A stretch of DNA of 64,000 nucleotides from contig NZ_CP029188.1 of NCBI RefSeq assembly GCF_003097515.1, forward strand, positions 6,926,531-6,990,530, read 5' to 3'. Of the stretch, positions 1-8,279 are shown piece after piece. The notes under the pieces are model-generated. The model did no database searches and was not told where the DNA came from. It saw only the letters and a list, made by a program, of their open reading frames with translations. The first letter of the stretch is position 1; every line of letters starts with the position of its first letter. This DNA is from Streptomyces tirandamycinicus. Its GTDB lineage: Bacteria; Actinomycetota; Actinomycetes; Streptomycetales; Streptomycetaceae. Both the position numbers and the translations under genes were made by a program.

Positions 1-655
1 TGTCCGCGTTGGACAGGCCCCGGCCCAGCGCGACGAGCACGTCGCGTTCCTTCGCGGTGAGCGCCCGGAGGCGTTCCCTGGCTTGGCCGGCCCGCTGCTG
101 CCGGGCGCGGGCTCCGCGTTCTTCGCCGTCCTCGGCGAAGTGGCGGAGCAGCCGTCGGGTCACCTTGGGGGAGAGCATCGCGTCGCCGCGCGCGGCGCTG
201 CGCACAGCGTTGATCATGTCGTCCGCGGTGGCGTCCTTCAGCAGGAAGCCGACGGCACCGTGGCGCAGCGCGGTGCGCACGTACTCGTCCAGGTCGAAGG
301 TGGTGAGGACGACGACGTGGGGTGGGTGCTCCGAGCGGGCGAGCCGTTCGGTGGCCGTCAGCCCGTCGGAGCGGGGCATGCGGATGTCCATCAGGACCAC
401 GTCCGGCCGGAGGACGCCGGCCATGGTCACCGCGGTGCTGCCGTCGGATGCCTCGCCGGCCACGGTGATGTCCGGAGCGGACTCCATGATGGTGCGCAGC
501 ATGGAGCGCACCATCCATTCGTCGTCCACGATCAGGACGCTGACGGTCCCGCCCGTCCCGCCCGCCGGAGTCGTCCCGCCCACCGGAGTCGTGCCGCCGG
601 CTGGAGTCGTGCCGGTCGTGCCGGTCGGGTCGTTCGTGCTGTTCGTGTCGGTCAT
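1..655 (-). CDS. NarL/LuxR-family response regulator, partial (3' end beyond window)
   Basis: Two-component response regulator acting on DNA downstream of the adjacent histidine kinase. The receiver begins near residue 38 (VSVLIVDDEWMVR), carries the phospho-acceptor Asp in VVLMDIRMP and the conserved Lys in GFLLKDA. The LuxR-type helix-turn-helix starts at LTAKERDVLVALGRGLSN and is cut by the window edge, leaving about 218 codons. The ATG at 655-653 overlaps the kinase stop (TGA 654-652) in an ATGA arrangement, so the two are probably translationally coupled. Unusually, the first ~37 residues are a Thr/Gly/Pro-rich tail built from a repeated TTPxGG unit encoded by an 18-bp imperfect tandem repeat near 560-620. 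The regulon is unknown. Confidence 0.93.
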   Translation of the reverse strand, partial: MTDTNSTNDPTGTTGTTPAGGTTPVGGTTPAGGTGGTVSVLIVDDEWMVRSMLRTIMESAPDITVAGEASDGSTAVTMAGVLRPDVVLMDIRMPRSDGLTATERLARSEHPPHVVVLTTFDLDEYVRTALRHGAVGFLLKDATADDMINAVRSAARGDAMLSPKVTRRLLRHFAEDGEERGARARQQRAGQARERLRALTAKERDVLVALGRGLSNAD

Positions 656-1878
656 CGGGCACTCTCCGTGGCCGGGGGTCCCTCGGCGGTGTGGGCCGTG
701 GGCGGGGTTCCGTCGAGGGGGATCTCCGCGAGGATCCCGAAGCCGCCGCCCGGCATGGGCTGAGCGGTGAGCCGGCCGCCGAGGAGGCGGATGCGTTCGG
801 CGATGCCGAGCAGACCGTGTCCCCCGCCGGGCAGGTCGGTGGTGCCTTCGGCGGTGCCGCGCCGGTTGGTGACCGTCAGCCGCAGCAGCCCCGGGGTGTG
901 CCGGACCTCGACACGGGTCTCGGCGTCACCGGCGTGCTTGTGCACATTGGTGAGGGCTTCCTGGACGACGCGGTAGACGGCGTGCTCGACCAGTGCGGGC
1001 AGTACCGGCATTGCGGGCGACCCGGATTCGGTGGTGGCCCCGGTGCCGTCGGTCATGGTCAGGGTGACGGGGATGCCGGTACGCCGGGATTCCCCGACCA
1101 GGTCGTCGAGTTCGGCCAGGCCGGGCTGGGGAGCCAGCGGCACCTCGGTGTCGGAGCGCAGCACCTCCACCAGCGAGCGGAGTTCGGTCAGGGCCTCACG
1201 TCCGATGGTGCCGATCTGGCGGCCGAGCGTGAGGGCGGTCTCCCCGCGGGCGGCCTCGAGGGCGGTGGCGTGCAGGACGATGAGCGACACCCGGTGGGTG
1301 ACCACGTCGTGCATGTCCCTGGCGATCCGGGTGCGTTCGTCGCTGCGGGCCTGCAGCACCCGCTGGTGCTGCTCGCGTTCGGCGCGTTCGGCGCGCTCCC
1401 GCAGCTCGGCCAGCAACGCGCGGTGGGCACCGACGTACAGCCCGAGGAGCGTGGGCAGCAGGCAGATCCCCAGACTGATGGGCACCGCGGCGTCGGCACC
1501 GCCCATGTCCCACACCGGTACGGCGACGATCACGAGTGCGGCCACTGTGGCCGGTGCGGCCTTCCGCCAGGAGGCGCTGCGCTCCGCGACCGTGTACTGC
1601 GCGACCATGACGGCCACCCAGGACGACAACGCCACATAGGAGCCCAGGGCGCACAGCAGGAACAGCTTCGGGTGGCGGCGCCGCCGCCAGGCAGCCGCGC
1701 CGGTCAGCAGCCCCAGCGGGACGGCCAGCCAGAGCGGCGGAATCCAGTCGGCGTAGGCGAAGTTGGCGGACCGGCCGTCCTGCACGGCCGTGGTCAGCGC
1801 GAGGGCGACCGCCACGGCGACGTCGGCGGCGGGACGGGCCCGCTTCCGTACGGCGGCGCAACGCAGGGGCCATCTCAT
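652..1878 (-). CDS. Two-component sensor histidine kinase (HisKA_3 type)
   Basis: Membrane histidine kinase of 408 aa that should phosphorylate the response regulator overlapping its 3' end. The N-terminal ~165 residues hold about five hydrophobic segments with no obvious extracellular domain, so it may sense the membrane or an intramembrane signal. A short coiled coil follows. The HisKA_3 box TRIARDMHDVVTHR places the phospho-accepting His at about residue 190. The HATPase domain shows the N box (VQEALTNVHKHA) and a G box (GGGHGLLGIAERI). Start ATG at 1878; another in-frame Met is not evident nearby. A typical NarL/DesK-like actinobacterial pair with unknown stimulus. Confidence 0.93.
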   Translation of the reverse strand: MRWPLRCAAVRKRARPAADVAVAVALALTTAVQDGRSANFAYADWIPPLWLAVPLGLLTGAAAWRRRRHPKLFLLCALGSYVALSSWVAVMVAQYTVAERSASWRKAAPATVAALVIVAVPVWDMGGADAAVPISLGICLLPTLLGLYVGAHRALLAELRERAERAEREQHQRVLQARSDERTRIARDMHDVVTHRVSLIVLHATALEAARGETALTLGRQIGTIGREALTELRSLVEVLRSDTEVPLAPQPGLAELDDLVGESRRTGIPVTLTMTDGTGATTESGSPAMPVLPALVEHAVYRVVQEALTNVHKHAGDAETRVEVRHTPGLLRLTVTNRRGTAEGTTDLPGGGHGLLGIAERIRLLGGRLTAQPMPGGGFGILAEIPLDGTPPTAHTAEGPPATESAR

Positions 1879-2018
1879 GGGATGAGGCTAGCGGCGCCGC
1901 CGCGAGGCGGCGTCAATCGATAGTCGTACGGCGCCGCCGCGGAGCTGCACCTTTCCGCCGACACCGGGCGCGCGGATCGGCGGACGCCCGCACCCGCGGC
2001 TCTCGCGAGGCTGGCACC

Positions 2019-3911
2019 ATGCCAACGACGACCTCTCCTCCCTCTCGCTCACAGCCCTCCTCCGCATCCCGGCGACCGGGCCTCCTGCGGACCGGGCAGC
2101 TCGCCTTCGCCGTCTTCTGCGTCGGTACGGCGCTGGTGCTCGGCCGGCGCGAGGGCGACGTCTTCCCCGTCATCCAGACGGCCGGGGTGATCGGCTATCT
2201 GCTGGCCGCGCCGCTGGTGGCCGTCTGCGCCCTGGCCCTGCGGCGCCCCGCCGGCGCGGCGCGTGCCCGCAGCGTCCTGATCGTCTTCCACCTCCTGTTC
2301 CTTCCGCTGCAGTTCCTCTTCAGCTTCGGCAACTTCGAGCCGCTGGCGGGGATGGCGCTCTCCGCCGTGTTCGTCGTGCTGCTGAAGCCGCGCTTCCCGA
2401 AGCTGGGGCGCAGGGCCCGCAAGGTCTGGCTGACGGTGCACGTCGGCGTCGCCGTGAGCTGGCTGGGTCTCTCGCTCGCGATGACGGTCCTGGCCTTCGC
2501 CGGGCTCACCGCCGGCACGCACGCCGTCCGGCACGGCGCCTACGAGCTGATGCACCTCTTCGACCTCGTGCTCGTCATCCCCAGCATGGCGGTGGCCGTG
2601 CTCTCCGGAGTCGTGCTGTCGCTGGGGACGCCGTGGGGTCTGATCCGCCACCGGTGGGTGCTGGCCAAGTTCGTGATCGCACTGAGCCTGCCGACGTTCG
2701 CCGCCTTCGCCGAGAGCAAGTGGGTCAGGAGCCTCCAGGCGCTGACGAAGGACCCCGCCGCCGAACCGGGCGGCACCGGCGTCGCACTGGCCGTCTGCCT
2801 GGCCACGTTCACCGTGCTGCTCTGGGTCGCCGTCGTCCTCTCCGTCGTCAAGCCCGGAGGCAGAACCCGCTGGGGGCGCGGCAGTGACCGCGCGGGTCGT
2901 GGTCCCGGGCAGGGCGCGGTCCAGGCCTCCTCGGACCGGCCGGCACCCGCGCGGGACACCCCGGTCACCGTGACCGAGGTCCGGCAGCTCGCCGAGGGCG
3001 TCGTGGCGCTGGAGCTGCGGCGTACGGACGGCGGCACGCTCCCCGCATGGCAGCCGGGGGCGCACATCGACCTGGTGCTGCCGTCCGGAAGGGTACGGCA
3101 GTACTCCCTCTACGGCGGTCACCACGGACACGGTGACGAGGGAGCCCCTCTCGCCTACCGGATCGCGGTGCTGCGCGAGGCCGACGGCCGTGGCGGCTCC
3201 GTCGAGGCCCATGCGCTGCGCCCCGGATCCTCCGCAGCGATCCGCGGCCCCCGGAACAACTTCCCGCTGGTCGAAGCCCCGGCGTATGTGTTCCTCGCGG
3301 GCGGCATCGGCATCATCCCGTTCCTCCCGATGATCCGGCGACTGGATGCCGAAGGGGCCGACTGGAAGCTGCTCCACCGCGGCCGGACGCGCCCGGCGAT
3401 GGCGTTCGCCGACGAGCTGATCCGCCGGTATCCGGGCCGGATCGCGGTGAGCGCCTCGGACACCGACCCGCGCCCCGCCCTCGACGCACTCCTCGGCGCC
3501 GCGGCACGGGGCGCGGCCGTCTACTGCTGCGGGCCCGCCCCGATGCTCGACGCGGTCTCGGCCGCCATGCGGACGGCCTGCCCTCATGGACGGCTGTACG
3601 TCGAGCGCTTCGCCGCAGCCGAGCGGCCCCCACGCGCCGCCGACGAGCCGTTCGACGCCGAACTGACCCGCACCGGCGCGGTCGTCCGCGTCCAGCCCGG
3701 CCACAGCCTGCTGGAGGCGATCCGGGAGTTCGAGCCGGCGCTGGACTTCTCCTGCGCGGAGGGCGTCTGCGGCAGCTGCGAGACGCGCGTGGTCGCCGGC
3801 ACACCCGAGCACCGGGACAGCGTGCTGCAGGAGCACGAGCGCGACCGCCGCGACGTCATCTACCCCTGCGTCTCCCGCGCCCGCGGCCGGCACATCGCCC
3901 TCGACCTGTGA
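2019..3911 (+). CDS. Membrane protein fused to ferredoxin-type oxidoreductase (PDR/VanB-like)
   Basis: A 630-aa two-part protein. Residues ~25-285 form roughly seven to eight membrane helices resembling DUF2269-like integral membrane proteins, with a His in the helix WLTVHVGVAVSWLG. Residues ~310-630 match phthalate-dioxygenase-reductase/vanillate-demethylase reductases: flavin motif RQYSLYG, nucleotide motif GGIGIIPFLP, YCCGPAPMLD, then a C-terminal plant-type 2Fe-2S domain (CAEGVCGSC, last Cys in YPCVSRARG). It should pass electrons from NAD(P)H through flavin to 2Fe-2S at the inner membrane face. A Tat-exported multicopper oxidase follows 45 nt later, so they are probably cotranscribed. 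The membrane/reductase fusion is uncommon; a partner oxygenase is not visible. Confidence 0.85.
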   Translation: MPTTTSPPSRSQPSSASRRPGLLRTGQLAFAVFCVGTALVLGRREGDVFPVIQTAGVIGYLLAAPLVAVCALALRRPAGAARARSVLIVFHLLFLPLQFLFSFGNFEPLAGMALSAVFVVLLKPRFPKLGRRARKVWLTVHVGVAVSWLGLSLAMTVLAFAGLTAGTHAVRHGAYELMHLFDLVLVIPSMAVAVLSGVVLSLGTPWGLIRHRWVLAKFVIALSLPTFAAFAESKWVRSLQALTKDPAAEPGGTGVALAVCLATFTVLLWVAVVLSVVKPGGRTRWGRGSDRAGRGPGQGAVQASSDRPAPARDTPVTVTEVRQLAEGVVALELRRTDGGTLPAWQPGAHIDLVLPSGRVRQYSLYGGHHGHGDEGAPLAYRIAVLREADGRGGSVEAHALRPGSSAAIRGPRNNFPLVEAPAYVFLAGGIGIIPFLPMIRRLDAEGADWKLLHRGRTRPAMAFADELIRRYPGRIAVSASDTDPRPALDALLGAAARGAAVYCCGPAPMLDAVSAAMRTACPHGRLYVERFAAAERPPRAADEPFDAELTRTGAVVRVQPGHSLLEAIREFEPALDFSCAEGVCGSCETRVVAGTPEHRDSVLQEHERDRRDVIYPCVSRARGRHIALDL

Positions 3912-3956
3912 TCCCGCACCGCGCCCGACCCCCACTCGCCCCCACAGGAGACCCGC

Positions 3957-5555
3957 ATGCCCGCATGCCGGATACCGACCCCCCAGCGCCCCGACCGGAC
4001 CGTCACCGGGGGAGGTCCGGTGAGGCGCCGCACTGTGCTGAAGGGCGCTCTGGGCGGTGCGGGCGCCGTCGCCGCCGGTACGGGCGGCACGCTCGGGTGG
4101 TGGTGGGCGGCCGCGGGCACCGACACCGCGGGCGCCGTCGAGTTCGACCGGCGTCTGCCCATCCCGCCCCCGGCGAAGGCCCACCACGACGCCGGGGGCC
4201 GCAAGGTGTTCCACCTCCGCGCGGCACCGGGCAGTCACCGGCTGCGCCCCGGCCGCCCCACCGCGACCTGGGGCGTCAACGGCGCCTACCTCGGGCCCAC
4301 CCTCCGCGCCGCACGCGGCGAGACCGTACGCGTGCACGTACGCAACGGCCTGCCGGAGGCGACGAGCCTGCACTGGCACGGCATGCACCTGCCCGCGCGG
4401 ATGGACGGCGGTCCGCACCAGCCCGTCGAGCCGGGTGGGACCTGGTCCCCGACCTGGACCGTCGACCAGGCCGCCGCCACGCTCTGGTACCACCCGCACC
4501 CCCACGGCGGGACGGCCCGGCACGTGTACCGGGGGCTGGCGGGCCTGTTCCTCCTGGACGACCCGGAAGCGGAACCCACCGGCCCCGGCGGCGCCTCACT
4601 CCCCAGCCGGTACGGGGTCGACGACATCCCCGTCATCGTGCAGGACAAGCACCTCGACGAGGACAACCAGCTCGTCGAGAGCCACCCCCTCACGAGCGAG
4701 GTCGGCGTGCTCGGCGACGTGATCCTCGTCAACGGCGTCACCGGCCCGTACCTCCCGGCCGGCACGGAACGTGTCCGCCTGCGGCTGCTCAACGCCTCCA
4801 ACGCCCGCATCTACCGCTTCGGCTTCGCCGACGACCGGCCCTTCACGCTCGTCGGCACCGACGGCGGGCTGCTCCCCACGCCGCACCGGACGACCCGCGT
4901 CCAGCTCTCCCCGGCGGAACGCGCCGAGATCGTGGTGACGCTGCGCCCCGGACAGCGTGCCGTCCTGCGCAGCTTCCCTCCCGACCTCGGTCTCAACGTC
5001 TGGGACCGCCGTTTCGCGGGCGGCGACGACACCCTGGACATCCTCGAGATCCGCCCGAACCGCACATTGGAGCCCTCGCCCCGGCTGCCGGACGAACTGG
5101 CCGCCGCACCGGCGCTGGCCGACAGGGACACCCCTGTGGACCGCAGGTTCGCACTGAACGGCTTCGCGATCAACGGCAAGAGCATGGACATGCGCCGCAT
5201 CGACTTCGCCGCGACCCGGGGCGTCACCGAGATATGGGAGGTCACCGCCACCGACGGCGCACAGCACAACTTCCATGTGCATGACGTGCAGTTCCAGGTG
5301 CTCTCCGTCGACGGCGAGCCGCCGCCCCCCGAACTGGCCGGCTGGAAGGACACCGTCCACACACGCCCGGGCGTCCCCCTCCGCCTCGCGATGCGCTTCG
5401 ACGACCACAGCGACGCCGCCGTGCCGTACATGTACCACTGTCACGTCCTCTACCACGAAGACCGGGGCCTGATGGGCCAGTTCGTGGTGGTCGAGCCGGG
5501 GCAGGAGCCGGGCGGGCCGGGTACCGAGAGCGGCGACGGCCATGGTCGCCACTGA
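3957..5555 (+). CDS. Multicopper oxidase, Tat-exported
   Basis: A 532-aa copper oxidase acting outside the membrane, of the CotA/FtsP-like three-cupredoxin type. An N-terminal twin-arginine signal (VRRRTVLKG, residue ~22) precedes an Ala/Gly-rich hydrophobic stretch. All four copper motifs are present: HWHGMHLP (~138), HPHPHG (~179), HNFHVHDVQF (~436) and HCHVLYHEDRGLM (~493), the last supplying the type-1 Cys and an axial Met. Start ATG 3957 has a good AGGAG at 3946-3950. It follows the membrane oxidoreductase by 45 nt. Likely substrates are phenolics, metal ions such as Cu(I), or other small reductants; the sequence does not decide. Confidence 0.93.
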   Translation: MPACRIPTPQRPDRTVTGGGPVRRRTVLKGALGGAGAVAAGTGGTLGWWWAAAGTDTAGAVEFDRRLPIPPPAKAHHDAGGRKVFHLRAAPGSHRLRPGRPTATWGVNGAYLGPTLRAARGETVRVHVRNGLPEATSLHWHGMHLPARMDGGPHQPVEPGGTWSPTWTVDQAAATLWYHPHPHGGTARHVYRGLAGLFLLDDPEAEPTGPGGASLPSRYGVDDIPVIVQDKHLDEDNQLVESHPLTSEVGVLGDVILVNGVTGPYLPAGTERVRLRLLNASNARIYRFGFADDRPFTLVGTDGGLLPTPHRTTRVQLSPAERAEIVVTLRPGQRAVLRSFPPDLGLNVWDRRFAGGDDTLDILEIRPNRTLEPSPRLPDELAAAPALADRDTPVDRRFALNGFAINGKSMDMRRIDFAATRGVTEIWEVTATDGAQHNFHVHDVQFQVLSVDGEPPPPELAGWKDTVHTRPGVPLRLAMRFDDHSDAAVPYMYHCHVLYHEDRGLMGQFVVVEPGQEPGGPGTESGDGHGRH

Positions 5556-5997
5556 AGCCGTACGCCCGGCCTGCACGGTGCGGCTCGCTCGCCCGCCCGC
5601 AGCGGAGACCGGCGGGACGGGGAGCCGACCCACCCGAGGGGACCACGCACGGGGACCATCCGCGTGCCCAAACCTGCGACCATCCGCGCGCCCGGACCTG
5701 CGACCGTGGTCACGGGAAGGCGGGCTCACGCAGTCAACTGCTGGAATCTCCGCCGGTAGTGAGCCTTCCCGGCCCGGACACAGCCGCACCGACGGCGACA
5801 GTCCTGCCGGGTTCGCGCTCGTCCGCGGTCTGACCACCCCCACGCGCGTGCTGAACAGCTTCTTCGTCGTGCGCGGGGCGCGGCGGACGGGGACTGAGCA
5901 TCATGGCGGGGAAGTCGCCGAGCGGGACGCGCACGGCCCACGCCGGTCGGGGCAGGGCAGGCGCACACGTCGGGCGTACCGGCCGGGGGATGCGGGG
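5556..5997. other. Gene-free intergenic stretch between convergent genes
   Basis: About 440 bp between the multicopper oxidase and the LacI regulator. Open frames here lack codon bias or family resemblance. No RNA gene or clear regulatory site was seen except the palindrome at its right end. Confidence 0.6.
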
Positions 5998-6017
5998 GCG
6001 CCCGGCGCGCCGGGCGC
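5998..6017. terminator. GC-rich perfect palindrome, probable terminator
   Basis: A 20-bp perfect palindrome made of GCGCCCGGCG and its complement lies 3 bp beyond the stop of the minus-strand LacI gene, between convergent genes. It could fold into a hairpin on either transcript. There is no T-tract, which is common for Streptomyces terminators. Confidence 0.5.
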
Positions 6018-6020
6018 GGT

Positions 6021-7055
6021 TCAGGCGCCGGGCGGAGGCACTTCGCCCGAGCCGCGGGCGAGGAGCCTGGTCGTCAGCTCCACCCGCGCCGGCGCCTCGG
6101 ACACCCCGTCCAGCCGGCGGAACAGCCGCTCCGCGGCCGTACGGCCCAGCGCGGCGGAGTCCTGGGCGATCACCGTGATGCCGAGCAGATCGGCGAGCTC
6201 GATGTCGTCGAACCCGACGAGGGCGATCGGGGCTCCCCGCCCCGCCAGCAGCCGCACCACCGTGACCGTCACCCGGTTGTTGCCCGCGAAGAGGGCGGTG
6301 ACCGGCTCGGGGCCGGACACCATCCCCTCCGTCGCCGCCCTCACCCGTGCGGGGTCCGTCGAGCCCAGGGACACCCAGCGGTCGTCCACCGGCAGCCCGG
6401 CGTCCGCCATCGCGGCCCGGTAGCCGCGCAGCCGCTCCGCGGCGGTGTGGATGCGCGGCTGGTCGCCGATGAACCCGATTCTCCGGTGTCCGTGGGCGAT
6501 CAGATGCGCGACGCCCTCCCGGGCCCCGCCGTAGCTGTCGGACAGCACCACGTCCGCGTCGATCCGGCCGGCGGGCCGGTCCACGAACACCGTCGCGACA
6601 CCCGCCTTGATCTCGGGCTCCAGATAGCGGTGGTCGTGGCCGGCGGGAATCACGATCAGGCCGTCCACCCGGCGGGCGCACAGCGCGAGCACCAGCTCCT
6701 GCTCCCGGTCGGGGTCCTCCGCGCTGGAGCCGTTGATCAGCAGTGCTCCGTGCGCTCGGGCGACCTCCTCCACGGCCCGGCTCAGCGGCCCGTAGAACGG
6801 GTCGGCCAGATCCTCCAGGACCAGCCCGATCGAGGCGGTGCGGCCCTTGCGCAGCACGCGCGCGCTGTCGTTGCGGCGGAACCCCAGTGCCTCGATGGCC
6901 TCCTGTACCCGGCGCTCGGTGTCCGGAGTGACGCCGGGCTCGCCGTTCACCACCCGCGAGACCGTCTTCAGCCCCACTCCGGCACGCGCGGCCACGTCCT
7001 TCATGGTGGGCCGGTTGCCGTAGCGGGTCTCGTTGCGGCGGGCGAACTCGGCCAC
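6021..7055 (-). CDS. LacI-family transcriptional regulator
   Basis: DNA-binding repressor or activator of sugar genes. The N-terminal LacI HTH reads MKDVAARAGVGLKTVSRVVNG, with VSRVVNG as the hinge-proximal recognition helix, followed by a periplasmic-binding-protein-like sensor domain (SIGLVLEDLADPFYG onward) to the C-terminus. I take the GTG at 7055, 17 codons before the HTH; ATG 7004 is an alternative, and longer forms would run through the operator. It is divergent from a ROK kinase. A LacI-type palindrome with a central CG lies between them at 7164-7175, so it probably controls itself and the kinase. The effector sugar is unknown. Confidence 0.9.
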   Translation of the reverse strand: MAEFARRNETRYGNRPTMKDVAARAGVGLKTVSRVVNGEPGVTPDTERRVQEAIEALGFRRNDSARVLRKGRTASIGLVLEDLADPFYGPLSRAVEEVARAHGALLINGSSAEDPDREQELVLALCARRVDGLIVIPAGHDHRYLEPEIKAGVATVFVDRPAGRIDADVVLSDSYGGAREGVAHLIAHGHRRIGFIGDQPRIHTAAERLRGYRAAMADAGLPVDDRWVSLGSTDPARVRAATEGMVSGPEPVTALFAGNNRVTVTVVRLLAGRGAPIALVGFDDIELADLLGITVIAQDSAALGRTAAERLFRRLDGVSEAPARVELTTRLLARGSGEVPPPGA

Positions 7056-7163
7056 GATGCGCGGTCCAATCGTCGTCGGGAGTGCCCGTCCGGGCCACCT
7101 GGCGGGTGTCGCGTGCGCCCGCTTCGGGGCTGTGCGAGGCTGTGGCGTCGAGCATAGAGCCTG

Positions 7164-7175
7164 GACAACGTTGTC
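7164..7175. promoter_or_regulatory. LacI-family operator palindrome
   Basis: GACAACGTTGTC, a perfect 12-bp palindrome with the central CG typical of LacI-family operators, sits between the LacI regulator and the ROK kinase. The TTGTC half may overlap a -35 (TTGTCA, 7171-7176) for the plus-strand kinase gene. Confidence 0.75.
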
Positions 7176-7234
7176 ATAGCCAGGGAGACTGGTCGTACAA
7201 GCCGCTGTTCCAGTTCCCGGGAGATCGCACACCG

Positions 7235-8194
7235 ATGCATAACGACCTCGTCGCCGCGCTCGACATCGGCGGTACCAAGATCGCCGGAGCGCTGGTGGAC
7301 GATAGCGGCAAAATTCTCGTCCGCGCGCAGCGGCCGACCCCGGCGCGCGAGGACGGGGAGACGGTGATGCGGGCGGTGGCGTCCGTGCTCGGGGAGCTCT
7401 GCGGCTCGCCCCGCTGGCTCGACGTCACCGCGGTGGGCATCGGCAGCGCGGGGCCGGTGGACGCGTCCGCAGGCACCGTCAGCCCGGTCAACGTCCCCGG
7501 CTGGCGGGGATTCCCGCTGGTGGACCGGGTGCGCACGGTCACCGGCGGACTGCCGGTGGAACTGGTCGGCGACGGGGTCGCCATGACCGCGGCCGAACAC
7601 TGGCAGGGCGCCGCACGCGGCTACGACAACGCCCTGTGCATGGTCGTGTCCACCGGCGTCGGCGGCGGGCTCGTACTCGGCGGCAGGCTGCATCCGGGCC
7701 CGACCGGGAACGCCGGCCATATCGGCCACATCAGTGTGGACCTCGACGGCGACCTCTGCCCGTGCGGTGCGCGCGGCTGTGTGGAGCGGATCGCGAGCGG
7801 CCCCAACATCGCCCGCCGGGCCCTCGAGGACGGCTGGCGCCCCGGCGAGGACGGAGACTCCACCGCGGCCGCCGTGGCCGCCGCCGCCGCGGCGGGCGAT
7901 CCGGTCGCCGTCGCCTCCTTCGAGCGCGCGGCGCAGGCGCTGGCCGCGGGAATCGCCGCCACCGCCACCCTCGTCGAGATCCGCATCGCCGTGATCGGCG
8001 GGGGAGTGGCGGGTGCCGGCGAGGTCCTCTTCGCCCCCCTCCGCCGTGCCCTGCACGACTACGCCAGGCTCTCCTTCGTGCGGGACCTCGCCGTGGCGCC
8101 GGCCCTGACGGGTACCGATGCGGGTCTGCTCGGCGCGGCCGCCGCGGTGTCGCCCGGCCCGCGGGGCCAGGCCGCGGCGACCGCGGCGGGTTGA
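7235..8194 (+). CDS. ROK-family sugar kinase
   Basis: A 319-aa cytoplasmic kinase of the ROK (glucokinase/N-acetylsugar kinase) family. The ATP phosphate-1 motif is ALDIGGTKIAGALVDD at the N-terminus; the sugar site includes NAGHIGHISVD; the Zn-binding motif reads CPCGARGCVERIASG. There is no N-terminal HTH, so it is an enzyme rather than a ROK repressor. Start ATG 7235 has GGGAG about 12 nt upstream. Its divergent LacI neighbour and the shared operator suggest induction by the cognate sugar. Whether glucose, GlcNAc or mannose is the substrate cannot be read safely. Confidence 0.9.
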   Translation: MHNDLVAALDIGGTKIAGALVDDSGKILVRAQRPTPAREDGETVMRAVASVLGELCGSPRWLDVTAVGIGSAGPVDASAGTVSPVNVPGWRGFPLVDRVRTVTGGLPVELVGDGVAMTAAEHWQGAARGYDNALCMVVSTGVGGGLVLGGRLHPGPTGNAGHIGHISVDLDGDLCPCGARGCVERIASGPNIARRALEDGWRPGEDGDSTAAAVAAAAAAGDPVAVASFERAAQALAAGIAATATLVEIRIAVIGGGVAGAGEVLFAPLRRALHDYARLSFVRDLAVAPALTGTDAGLLGAAAAVSPGPRGQAAATAAG

Positions 8195-8219
8195 GAACCG
8201 CCGGTGCGCGGGCGCGCGA

Positions 8220-8256
8220 CGGTGCTGTGCCGGGTCGACGCTCCGGCACAGCACCG
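8220..8256. terminator. Bidirectional hairpin terminator
   Basis: A 14-bp perfect stem (arms 8220-8233 and 8243-8256, CGGTGCTGTGCCGG and its complement) with a 9-nt loop lies between the convergent ROK kinase and DUF4394 genes. It fits a shared terminator. Confidence 0.7.
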
Positions 8257-8279
8257 GTCGGAGGCGGGGATCGGCCGGG

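Noticed and set aside
9..770. Plus-strand open frame over the response regulator
   Set aside because: Arg/Ser-rich antisense frame caused by high GC; the minus-strand receiver and HTH motifs are unambiguous.
691..1923. 410-codon plus-strand frame opposite the histidine kinase
   Set aside because: Gly/Gln/His-rich shadow without family motifs; kinase N and G boxes are on the other strand.
2049..4523. 824-codon minus-strand frame opposite the oxidoreductase and copper oxidase
   Set aside because: It spans two well-supported genes, is low complexity and lacks a promoter or domain.
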